Below, piece after piece: positions 56,753 through 64,000 of a stretch of DNA of 64,000 nucleotides; position 1 is the first letter of the stretch, and each line of letters starts with the position of its first letter. The position numbers and the translations under genes were made by a program. The notes beneath the pieces were generated by a model. The model was not told where the DNA came from and did not search any database. It saw nothing but the letters and a program-made list of their open reading frames with translations. This DNA comes from Cryomorphaceae bacterium (lineage in GTDB: Bacteria > Bacteroidota > Bacteroidia > Flavobacteriales > ECT2AJA-044): NCBI GenBank assembly GCA_017798125.1, contig CP059070.1:2666001-2730000 (forward strand), given 5' to 3'.

Positions 56753-59015
56753 TCGCCTCCTGAGCTCGGATCAAATTCAAGGCCGAACCGGCACGATACC
56801 AAGCAATCTGGTTTTCGTTGTAGGTATGGTTTGCAGTAATGGTGTCTTTGCTTCCATCGCTGTGTACGATCTCGATGGTCAACGGCTTACCCGGTGCAAA
56901 CTCGTTCAAGTCAACAAAGTTGAAGGTATCGTCCTCGCGTACTTTGTCGTAATCGTGCTCGTCTGCGAACGTCAAGCCCAACATTCCTTGTTTCTTCAAG
57001 TTGGTTTCGTGGATACGAGCAAAGGATTTAACCAATACCACCTTGACGCCAAGATGGCGAGGCTCCATTGCCGCGTGCTCACGACTTGATCCTTCACCGT
57101 AGTTGTGATCTCCGACAACAACTGTTCCTACTCCCTCTGCTTTGTAAGCACGCTGAGTATCAGGAACAGCTCCATAAGATCCATCCAATTGGTTCTTCAC
57201 CAAGTTGGTCTGATCATTGAAGAAGTTCACCGCTCCAATCAACATATTGTTGGAAATATTGTCCAAGTGACCGCGGAAGCGCAACCACGGCCCGGCCATG
57301 GAAATGTGATCCGTTGTACACTTACCCTTGGCCTTGATCAGAAGACGAAGACCCGTCATATTCTCACCGTCCCAGGGCTGGAAAGGTGTCAAAAGCTGAA
57401 GGCGCTTACTGTCTGGTGCAACCTCAACCGAAACTCCAGATCCGTCTGCCGCCGGGGCCTGATATCCGGCATCCTCTACTGCGAAGCCAGAAGGAGGCAT
57501 TTCGATACCCATTGGCTCTTCGAGCTTCACCTCTTCACCATTTTCATTGGTCAAGGTGTCCGTCATCGGGTTAAAGGTCAGATCTCCTGCTATCGCAAAG
57601 GCCGTCGTCAACTCTGGAGAGGCGACGAAAGCGTGCGTGTTCGGGTTACCGTCGTTACGCTTGGCGAAGTTCCGGTTGAACGAGGTAATAATGCTGTTCT
57701 TGCGGTCTGGATCGTCCATGTGACGCGCCCATTGACCAATACATGGTCCACAAGCATTGGCCATAACAACTCCGCCCATTTGTCCGAAGGTGTCCAAGAT
57801 TCCATCGCGCTCTGCAGTGTAGCGAACTTGCTCACTTCCAGGAGTAATGGTAAAGTCAGCCTTCGGCTTGATGCTTTTGTCAATAGCCTGCTGTGCAATA
57901 GAAGCCGAACGTGTCAAGTCCTCATAACTCGAGTTCGTACAAGAACCGATGAGGCCTACTTCCAAACGCTCTGGATAGCCATTGTCTTTCACCGCTTGAG
58001 CAAACTTGCTCAAAGGCCAAGCCAAATCTGGCGTGAATGGGCCATTGATGTGCGGCTCTAATTCGTCTAAGTTAATTTCGATCAACTGATCGTAGTATTC
58101 AGATGGATTCTCCATTACCTCATCATCTGCTCTGAGGTGAGCCGCATTGGCGTCTGCCAAGTCCGCGACTTCCGCACGATCTGTTCCGCGTAAGTATTCT
58201 CCCATTTTGGCGTCATAGGCAAACAGTGAAGTTGTAGCTCCAATTTCTGCTCCCATGTTACAAATGGTTCCTTTTCCGGTACAGCTCATGCTTTCAGCTC
58301 CGGGTCCAAAGTATTCCACGATGGCTCCCGTTCCTCCTTTCACAGTGAGGATTCCGGCTACCTTCAAAATAACGTCTTTCGCGGAGGTCCAACCGTTCAG
58401 TTTACCGGTCAAACGCACTCCGATGAGTTTTGGGAATTTCAGCTCCCAAGGCATTCCAGCCATAACGTCTACCGCATCAGCTCCACCAACTCCAATCGCT
58501 ACCATTCCGAGACCACCGGCGTTTACCGTATGAGAATCGGTTCCGATCATCATCCCGCCTGGGAAGGCGTAGTTCTCCAATACCACTTGGTGAATAATCC
58601 CGGCACCTGGCTTCCAGAAGCCAATGCCGTATTTGTTTGAAACCGTAGACAAGAAGTCGAATACTTCTTTGTTGATGTCCAAGGCTTTGGTCATATCTGC
58701 TTCAGCTCCGCTTTCCGCTTGGATCAAGTGATCACAGTGTACCGTAGAAGGAACTGCTGCTTTGACTTTCCCCGCTTGCATGAACTGCAACAAGGCCATT
58801 TGGGCCGTTGCATCCTGCATGGCTACACGATCCGGAGCAAAGTTGACGTAGGATTTGCCGCGTTCAAACGCTTCTGAAGCTGCGCCATCTGTCAAGTGTG
58901 CGTAAAGAATCTTTTCGGTCATCGTCAGAGGACGACCAACGACTTCACGCGCTTTTTCGATACGCTCCGCCATGCGGCCGTATACTCCTTGGATCATGTC
59001 AATATCAAATGCCAT
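56745..59015 (-). CDS. Aconitate hydratase
   Basis: 756 residues, mitochondrial/AcnA-like type. The three [4Fe-4S] cysteines are in [14 protein letters not shown] and [31 protein letters not shown] is the family signature, and [23 protein letters not shown] with [17 protein letters not shown] forms the C-terminal swivel domain. Isomerises citrate to isocitrate, supplying the NAD-type IDH in this window. Own promoter at 59056-59063; followed by the overlapping UMF1 gene. Confidence 0.96.
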   Translation of the reverse strand: MAFDIDMIQGVYGRMAERIEKAREVVGRPLTMTEKILYAHLTDGAASEAFERGKSYVNFAPDRVAMQDATAQMALLQFMQAGKVKAAVPSTVHCDHLIQAESGAEADMTKALDINKEVFDFLSTVSNKYGIGFWKPGAGIIHQVVLENYAFPGGMMIGTDSHTVNAGGLGMVAIGVGGADAVDVMAGMPWELKFPKLIGVRLTGKLNGWTSAKDVILKVAGILTVKGGTGAIVEYFGPGAESMSCTGKGTICNMGAEIGATTSLFAYDAKMGEYLRGTDRAEVADLADANAAHLRADDEVMENPSEYYDQLIEINLDELEPHINGPFTPDLAWPLSKFAQAVKDNGYPERLEVGLIGSCTNSSYEDLTRSASIAQQAIDKSIKPKADFTITPGSEQVRYTAERDGILDTFGQMGGVVMANACGPCIGQWARHMDDPDRKNSIITSFNRNFAKRNDGNPNTHAFVASPELTTAFAIAGDLTFNPMTDTLTNENGEEVKLEEPMGIEMPPSGFAVEDAGYQAPAADGSGVSVEVAPDSKRLQLLTPFQPWDGENMTGLRLLIKAKGKCTTDHISMAGPWLRFRGHLDNISNNMLIGAVNFFNDQTNLVKNQLDGSYGAVPDTQRAYKAEGVGTVVVGDHNYGEGSSREHAAMEPRHLGVKVVLVKSFARIHETNLKKQGMLGLTFADEHDYDKVREDDTFNFVDLNEFAPGKPLTIEIVHSDGSKDTITANHTYNENQIAWYRAGSALNLIRAQEANA

Positions 59016-59055
59016 AAGGGATCTTTTTTATATTCGTAGAGTGCTGAAAGGATTG

Positions 59056-59063
59056 CAAAAATA
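59056..59063 (-). promoter_or_regulatory. -7 box of the aconitase gene
   Basis: Minus strand TATTTTTG matches TAnnTTTG; the ATG follows 40 bp later. It is in the 106-bp divergent gap with the ABC permease gene. Confidence 0.6.
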
Positions 59064-59121
59064 GCAAATTAACCCTTGTTTTTAAAGCCTTCCCTAACGG
59101 CTGGATTTGTACCTTGTCACC

Positions 59122-60372
59122 ATGAAAATGTTCTCCTCTGTTTTCCTTGAAAATGTGCGCCAAGCGGTGGGCTCCATCAAAGCGCAATCGCTCCGTGCCG
59201 CCTTGACGATGACCGTCATTGCCATTGGAATTACGGCACTTGTGGGCATACTTACGTCGATCGATGTAATCAAAGGCAGCATTACCGACAATTTCTCTCG
59301 AATGGGGGCCAACACTTTTACCATTCAGAATGCCGGGATGACCATTCTCTTCAACAACAATGGAATTCGCCCCAAACGACATGCGCCGATCAGTATTCGC
59401 GAAGCCCGAAGCTTTAAAGACCGATTTGATTTCCCCGCATCTGTTTCGCTATCCATGCGGGCCAGCGGATCGGCACAGCTGCAGCGGAACGAGAAAGAGA
59501 CGAAGCCCAATATGCAGGTCATGGGTATTGATGAAAACTACCTCATGACGGGCGGCTATCAATTGGGCAGCGGCCGGAATTTCATCAAGCAGGAGATCGA
59601 AGACAACCGCCCCTTTACCATCATTGGTCCCGACGTAGTAGACTATCTTTTTGATCCGGGCGAAGATCCGATCGGTCAGACCATTACTATTTCAAAGCAG
59701 CGATTCAAGATCATTGGCGTATTGGAGTCCAAAGGATCATCGGCAGGGTTCGGCGGGGATAATGTTGCCTTAATCCCGATCCAAAAGGCACGGCAAGTAT
59801 ACAGCTACCCCAATCAGAGTTTTCAGATCTCCGTCATGACGGAGAGCACCCAAGACCGAGAGGCGGCCATCAGCTACGCCAGCGGGCTCATGCGCGCCGT
59901 TCGCAAACAGCACCCCACCGAAGAAGAGAGTTTCAATATTCAGTCCAGCGACAACTTGAGCCAACTGCTCATCGAACAGCTCAGTACGGTGATTTTCGCG
60001 ACGGTTACCATTGCACTCATCACTTTATTTGGAGCGTCTATTGGCCTTATGAATATCATGCTGGTAAGCGTAACCGATCGAACTCGCGAAATCGGAATCC
60101 GAAAAGCCATCGGGGCCAAAGCGCGCAATATCCTGATCCAATTCTTGGTTGAAGCCGTTATTATCTGCCAAATCGGTGGACTTATCGGTGTCGCACTGGG
60201 CATCTTGGTGGGTAACGTATTGAGCTTCCAATTCGATGCACCTTTTCTCATTCCTTGGACCTGGATTTTCACAGCCTTCCTGGTCTGCTTAGGTGTTGGA
60301 ACTCTTGCTGGTTTCTACCCAGCACTCAAAGCGGCTCGCCTTGACCCGATCGAATCCCTTCGTTACGAATAG
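59122..60372 (+). CDS. MacB/FtsX-type ABC transporter permease
   Basis: 416 residues from ATG 59122 (the TTG at 59107 is less likely). One N-terminal helix ([20 protein letters not shown]), a large MacB_PCD periplasmic domain (~50-280), and three C-terminal helices with [27 protein letters not shown] (FtsX family coupling region). The ATPase partner is not adjacent. May export lipoproteins, peptides or lipids. Divergent from aconitase. Confidence 0.9.
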   Translation: MKMFSSVFLENVRQAVGSIKAQSLRAALTMTVIAIGITALVGILTSIDVIKGSITDNFSRMGANTFTIQNAGMTILFNNNGIRPKRHAPISIREARSFKDRFDFPASVSLSMRASGSAQLQRNEKETKPNMQVMGIDENYLMTGGYQLGSGRNFIKQEIEDNRPFTIIGPDVVDYLFDPGEDPIGQTITISKQRFKIIGVLESKGSSAGFGGDNVALIPIQKARQVYSYPNQSFQISVMTESTQDREAAISYASGLMRAVRKQHPTEEESFNIQSSDNLSQLLIEQLSTVIFATVTIALITLFGASIGLMNIMLVSVTDRTREIGIRKAIGAKARNILIQFLVEAVIICQIGGLIGVALGILVGNVLSFQFDAPFLIPWTWIFTAFLVCLGVGTLAGFYPALKAARLDPIESLRYE

Positions 60373-60389
60373 GATTTCTTACCTTACTG

Positions 60390-61190
60390 ATGATGAAACT
60401 GCGTCTTATTCTTTTGGTTTTGGGCCTTACGGCCCGATGCACTCTATTCGCCCAAGAGGCCTACCCATTGAACTCCGATCGCCCCGGGCAAACCTTTGCG
60501 AGCTCAACCACTCAAAAAGGAGCATTCCTCATACAAGCAGGACTGGATTGGAACTACGTTTCCGATTTCCAAGATTCCTACCAAACGCCCATCTACTTGC
60601 GGTTTGGTGCCGGAGATCGACTCGAACTCAACGCGGGAATCACGCCAATCTTTAACAATGTACTCAGTCCCTTCCCCACCTTCGAGCTTGGACTCCGCTA
60701 CCACATTCTCCGAAGCGATCAGTGGAACATTACAGGTCAATTTCGATACTACGGTGCCGATGGTTTCGTCCTCGGAACCTTGAGCTCTTATTGGGGTCAA
60801 GGAAACATCTCATACGGCTGGATGAACGGTGCAAGTTTGAACTCCACCGTGGCCTTCGTTTACGCCACCAGTGAAATTGGCTCATCACTTATTTCAAATG
60901 GCGCAGACCTATACATGACATTGAACTACGGTTTCTCTATCGGCTCCAAGTGGTCGGGATTCGTCGAATACGCAGCATTCCCCACATCTTTCAATTCCGA
61001 TAACGATCAAGTGGCTTATCAGCTTGGGGTGTACGAAGGGTTCGACCTCGGAGTTGCCTGGTTGGTTCAACCAGATCTACAGCTGGATTTATTCACCAAC
61101 TTTCCTTTCCAAATTGGGAGTTCGAACGGGTCAGCCGTTATTTCTGAAGCCTTCCTGAGTATAGGTGCCTCTTGGCGTGTAACGAAATAA
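60390..61190 (+). CDS. MetA-pathway-type outer-membrane protein
   Basis: 266 residues. Signal peptide MMKLRLILLVLGLTARCTLFAQ; mature start YPLNSDRPGQTFASSTTQKGAFLIQ matches PF13557-type 'phenol MetA degradation' outer-membrane proteins ('..tDRPdqTes...'). Amphipathic strands end in GASWRVTK. Function not established. A hairpin element copy makes up part of the signal-peptide coding region at 60418-60440. Starts 17 bp after the ABC permease. Confidence 0.75.
   Translation: MMKLRLILLVLGLTARCTLFAQEAYPLNSDRPGQTFASSTTQKGAFLIQAGLDWNYVSDFQDSYQTPIYLRFGAGDRLELNAGITPIFNNVLSPFPTFELGLRYHILRSDQWNITGQFRYYGADGFVLGTLSSYWGQGNISYGWMNGASLNSTVAFVYATSEIGSSLISNGADLYMTLNYGFSIGSKWSGFVEYAAFPTSFNSDNDQVAYQLGVYEGFDLGVAWLVQPDLQLDLFTNFPFQIGSSNGSAVISEAFLSIGASWRVTK
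60418..60440 (-). repeat. Hairpin element copy L (in signal peptide)
   Basis: Minus strand: GCATC head, arm GGGCC, loop GTAA, perfect arm GGCCC, then AAAA. It is antisense to the gene, which reads GLTARC here, almost the same peptide as copy H gives. Confidence 0.65.
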
Positions 61191-61192
61191 AC

Positions 61193-62098
61193 ATGGAAAA
61201 CGAAGCAGCTCAACAGATCCGGTGGGATCAACCCTTTTGGGAATATGCTTTAATCATCATCGCCGCATTCGTCATTGCGACGATTCTATCGAGACTGATC
61301 AACTTTTTCCTCAATCGCTTTTTCAACTCCAGCTCCCTCATTCTCAAAGTAGACCCTACGCGGTACCGTTTCTTTAAGAATGCGATGACCGCCCTCATTT
61401 ACTTGATGGCCATCTTCACGGTGATCTATACCATTCCTGAGTTCAAAGCACTTGGTCTCACCCTTTTTGCCGGCGCGGGAATTTTCGCGGCCATCCTTGG
61501 TTTCGCCTCACAACAAGCGTTTAGCAACATCATCAGCGGTCTATTTATCGTGATCTTCAAACCTTTCCGAGTCGGAGACATGATTCAAGTCGGCACCTTA
61601 AATCAAGGAATTGTCGAGGACATCACCCTTCGCCACTCGGTCATCCGAAACTTCGAGAACCGTCGAATTGTGATTCCGAATTCCGTGATCAGCGCCGAGA
61701 CCATCACCAATTCGAGTATCGTTGAAGAACGTACCAATACCCGAATTTACCTTTCCGTGAGCTATGATACCGATTTGGACGAGGCCATCGGATACGTACA
61801 AGAAGAGATTGAAAAGCATCCGGACCTCATTGACTGGCGAAGCCCGGAGGATATTCAAGCAGGAGCGGACAAGGTAGTTGTCATGGTCACTGAGTATTTG
61901 GACTCCGGCATCCAGCTCAGGGCCAACGCTTGGTCCAAAGATCCCATCACCGGATTCATGATGAAATCCGATCTCTTAAAAGCCATCAAGAAACGTTTTG
62001 ATCAAGAAGGAATAGAGATTCCCTTCCCATATCGGACGGTGGTATACAAAACGGACATCGAAACGGAAAAGGCCGAAACCCGGAAGAATAAGTCATGA
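61193..62098 (+). CDS. MscS family mechanosensitive channel
   Basis: 301 residues from ATG 61193, 2 bp after the previous stop. Helices at about 16-40 and 65-85, then the pore helix LGLTLFAGAGIFAAILGFASQQAFSNIISGLFIVIFKPF (TM3, Gly/Ala-rich), and the beta domain FRVGDMIQVGTLNQGIVEDITLRHSVIRNFENRRIVIPNS. Opens under membrane tension to release solutes on osmotic downshock. Overlaps corA by 4 bp (ATGA). Confidence 0.93.
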   Translation: MENEAAQQIRWDQPFWEYALIIIAAFVIATILSRLINFFLNRFFNSSSLILKVDPTRYRFFKNAMTALIYLMAIFTVIYTIPEFKALGLTLFAGAGIFAAILGFASQQAFSNIISGLFIVIFKPFRVGDMIQVGTLNQGIVEDITLRHSVIRNFENRRIVIPNSVISAETITNSSIVEERTNTRIYLSVSYDTDLDEAIGYVQEEIEKHPDLIDWRSPEDIQAGADKVVVMVTEYLDSGIQLRANAWSKDPITGFMMKSDLLKAIKKRFDQEGIEIPFPYRTVVYKTDIETEKAETRKNKS

Positions 62099-63153
62099 GC
62101 GCCAAGAGAATCAGCTACCTACCCAAGTTCGGTAAGCCGCCCGGATCTGTAGACTACACGGGTGTTCATCGACAGGAACCAGTGCGGATGGACCTGATTC
62201 GATACAACAGCGAAGGTGTCGAAATCATACCGCTTCATAGTGTTGAGGAGTTTGATGCGCATTTCCGAGCCGGCGATCGTCACTGGCTAAGGGTTTTTGG
62301 TCTGCACGATGCAGATGTTCTTCGTGCCGTAGGCACTCGCTTTAACATTAGCGATCTGGTCTTGGAGGATGTAGCCAACGCACGGCACAGCCCAAAAAGG
62401 GAATTGTACGACGACTATGGGCTCTTCATCATGAAGCTCTTCTATCAGAATGACAAGGGGGAGCTTCACACGGAGAATGTCAGTTACCTCCTTCAGAAAA
62501 ACGTATTAATCAGCTTTAGTGAGCGGGCGGAAGGACATTATCAGCCCCTTCAAGATCGAATAAAAAAGTCTCGAGGACAGATTCTCGAAGGTGATTTGGA
62601 CTATTTGCTCTTCGCCCTGATGGATCTTCTTGCAGACTATACCATACTTTTAATCGACAACCTAAGCGAGGAAATCGACGCCCTCGAAGTCGAAGCGGGT
62701 CGAGACCGCAGTGGCCGCATCGTGGAGAGCATTATTCAAAAGAAGCGCGAGATCATCATGTTGCTGCGCAACTTCATACCGCTTCAAGAAATGGTGAACT
62801 TGAATCACGAGCAGTTCTCTCTGATCCATCCAGAGAACGAGCCATACTTCGCCGATCTCCGAGGAATGATCAAGGCCAATGTGGGACAGCTTGAATTCCT
62901 TCGAGAACTTCTGAGCGACTTGGTGGATATCCATTCCTCCTTGATGGATCACCGCATGAACCGGACCATCTACACCCTGACGTTGATTTCAGCAGTATTC
63001 ATTCCACTGACCTTTATTGCCGGACTCTACGGAATGAACTTTGACAACATGCCAGAACTGCATTACCCCAATGCATACCGCATCACCCTTGGGGTAATGG
63101 GCGTCATTGCCATTGGCATGCTGCTGTACATGAAAAGAAAGAATTGGTTCTAG
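62095..63153 (+). CDS. corA: CorA magnesium/cobalt transporter
   Basis: 352 residues. Long cytoplasmic domain (1-~290), then two C-terminal helices with the selectivity motif YGMNFDNMPEL between them and the basic end MKRKNWF. Forms pentameric Mg2+ channels. Co-transcribed with the MscS-type channel, a common ion/osmotic pairing. A weak hairpin-like match lies at 62319-62336 (encoding LRAVGT). Confidence 0.95.
   Translation: MSAKRISYLPKFGKPPGSVDYTGVHRQEPVRMDLIRYNSEGVEIIPLHSVEEFDAHFRAGDRHWLRVFGLHDADVLRAVGTRFNISDLVLEDVANARHSPKRELYDDYGLFIMKLFYQNDKGELHTENVSYLLQKNVLISFSERAEGHYQPLQDRIKKSRGQILEGDLDYLLFALMDLLADYTILLIDNLSEEIDALEVEAGRDRSGRIVESIIQKKREIIMLLRNFIPLQEMVNLNHEQFSLIHPENEPYFADLRGMIKANVGQLEFLRELLSDLVDIHSSLMDHRMNRTIYTLTLISAVFIPLTFIAGLYGMNFDNMPELHYPNAYRITLGVMGVIAIGMLLYMKRKNWF
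62319..62336 (+). repeat. Weak hairpin match M (in corA)
   Basis: Arm GTGCC, loop GTA, perfect arm GGCAC, but the head is TCTTC and the 3' A-run is missing. May be chance. Confidence 0.3.
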
Positions 63154-63159
63154 TGAACC

Positions 63160-63582
63160 TTACTTCATTATAGGGCTTTGCATGTCACAAGCTTGAGGAC
63201 AGTTGGTTGCACCTCCAGGAGTGGCAATCATATAGCCCTCGGTGAGATCGCTCCCTGCTTCGGTTGCCACCACCACATTAGACATGTCGCCTTCAGCCGT
63301 TACGCCATAGTAGATTCGTACACCGTCGGCGTCTCCATTTTGAGAGAGCACGTCCTGGGCGGCGGCTACGGCCGTGGAACTAAGTTGGATCGCCTGCAAC
63401 GGGCCATCAACCGATGCTGGGTTGGTTCCAAGGTAATTATCGTGAAGGGCTTTGGCGGTGGTAACACTGATTCCGTCGCCTCCCTCTTGCGGGGTCGCTA
63501 CAGTAAAAGAGTAAATGGCAAATAGGCTGGCACAAGCCAAGACTCCTGCCGTAAATGACTTCATGTGGGGATTGAGTTTCAT
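63160..63582 (-). CDS. Small exported protein of unknown function
   Basis: 140 residues (an ATG at residue 7, position 63564, could also start). Hydrophobic signal FTAGVLACASLFAIYSFTVA, then ITVTTAKALHDNYLGTNP-type sequence (ISVTTAKALHDNY...), a GVRIYYGV strand and a C-terminal cysteine pair NCPQACDMQ. I do not recognise a characterised family. Convergent with corA (6-bp gap). Confidence 0.65.
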   Translation of the reverse strand: MKLNPHMKSFTAGVLACASLFAIYSFTVATPQEGGDGISVTTAKALHDNYLGTNPASVDGPLQAIQLSSTAVAAAQDVLSQNGDADGVRIYYGVTAEGDMSNVVVATEAGSDLTEGYMIATPGGATNCPQACDMQSPIMK

Positions 63583-63663
63583 GAGAACGGGGTTAGGTTG
63601 TTTCCGCTGAAATTACCAAATAATTAGAGGAAATAGAAAAGAGTCCTATTTTTAACCTTGGTC

Positions 63664-64000
63664 ATGAACCTCCAAACAACGTCCAAAATACTCGCGCTAT
63701 TCCTAGTGCTCTGTGCCTTCGGCACGATGGCCCAACAGCGCCCTATGCCCCCCAATCCTTCGTGGGATCAAATCGCGGAAACCTCGATTGAAAACGGCAA
63801 ACTCGACCTCCTAGACCAGAAGGGGCGATGGGTTCGTCAGGGATCCGGAAATCCCGAAACCCAAGACTCCTTGACCCATGTTCTAGCTCAACTTTTTCAG
63901 GAAGACCTCGCGCCCAGGGACTATACACGCTCCATGGAGCTCTACCTCATCAATGGCCCACTGCTGACCCAAAGCCGAGAAGCCTATGGACTCTTGAAAG
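63664..64000 (+). CDS. Exported protein, 3' end outside window
   Basis: 112 residues visible from ATG 63664 to the window edge, no stop. Signal peptide MNLQTTSKILALFLVLCAFGTMA followed by QQRPMPPNPSWDQIAE. The visible mature part (NGKLDLLDQKGRWVRQGSG..., MELYLINGPLLTQSREAYGLL) matches no family I know. A hairpin copy falls in its signal-peptide region. TATTTTTA about 15 bp upstream is a -7-like box. Confidence 0.7.
   Translation, partial: MNLQTTSKILALFLVLCAFGTMAQQRPMPPNPSWDQIAETSIENGKLDLLDQKGRWVRQGSGNPETQDSLTHVLAQLFQEDLAPRDYTRSMELYLINGPLLTQSREAYGLLK
63710..63730 (-). repeat. Hairpin element copy N (in signal peptide)
   Basis: Minus strand: CCATC head, arm GTGCC, loop GAA, perfect arm GGCAC, then AGAG. 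It is antisense to the gene and encodes the signal-peptide end CAFGTMA. Confidence 0.5.

Noticed and set aside
1-64000. tRNA, rRNA, prophage, IS or integrase genes
   Set aside because: No TpsiC-like arms outside coding context and no transposase, integrase or phage structural proteins were seen on either strand.

Overview
The window comes from a member of the Bacteroidota, most likely a marine Flavobacteriales lineage. The evidence is several type IX secretion (T9SS) C-terminal sorting domains, promoter -7 boxes of the Bacteroidota form TAnnTTTG, few Shine-Dalgarno sequences, DUF1501, DUF2490, DUF5777 and DUF6607 proteins, and the rel-fur-purA gene order. Family level (Cryomorphaceae/Schleiferiaceae-like) is a guess from the moderate GC content. 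I see no rRNA, tRNA, CRISPR array, prophage or IS element, and no gene-free stretch longer than 300 bases.

Layout. 1-5360: plus-strand cell-surface genes (end of a DUF1501 protein, a discoidin/T9SS protein, a sulfatase lipoprotein, a tandem DUF302 lipoprotein, a DUF2490 protein). 5403-8890: membrane acyltransferase, methyltransferase, SRPBCC protein and a toroid-like lipoprotein, tightly packed. 8887-10200: an MFS transporter on the minus strand. 10387-12140: DUF6607-pirin operon with a metal-repressor-like operator. 12250-14434: isocitrate dehydrogenase and a Crp/Fnr regulator, followed by two tiny membrane proteins. 14918-16276: alpha/beta hydrolase, convergent with a small heat-shock gene that has a sigma-54-type promoter. 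16931-25307: five-gene minus-strand operon (sodium symporter, S9 peptidase, haem-type TonB receptor, GT39 glycosyltransferase, LysE exporter). 25347-30762: recR, a fused glycosyltransferase, a lipoate-dependent E2, a DnaQ-like exonuclease and a FAH-family enzyme. 30850-46065: three tandem giant secreted T9SS proteins, each with its own promoter and terminator. 46142-52867: glyA, fahA, rel, fur, purA. 52898-59015: minus-strand block of lhgO, DUF5777, a cytochrome-like lipoprotein, a UMF1-type MFS protein and aconitase. 59122-64000: ABC permease, outer-membrane protein, MscS channel, CorA, a small exported protein, and the start of another exported protein.

The most unusual feature is a family of short covarying hairpins. 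Each consists of a RCATC head, a 5-bp arm ending in CC, a 3-4 nt loop (GTA, GTAA, GTGA, GCA or GAA), the complementary arm and usually an A-run. About a dozen convincing copies occur. Arm sequences differ (GGCCC, GCGCC, GTGCC, CGGCC, GGGCC) but pairing is kept. Copies sit between genes, in the hsp20 promoter, in a protein linker, in three signal peptides and within other coding sequences. This resembles a REP-like or Rickettsia-palindrome-like dispersed element.

Gene cooperation that can be inferred: DUF6607 and the haem-type receptor suggest iron/haem uptake; IDH, aconitase, E2 and LhgO serve the TCA cycle and 2-oxo acid metabolism; rel, fur and purA form a conserved housekeeping block; the sulfatase and T9SS proteins indicate surface polymer handling.
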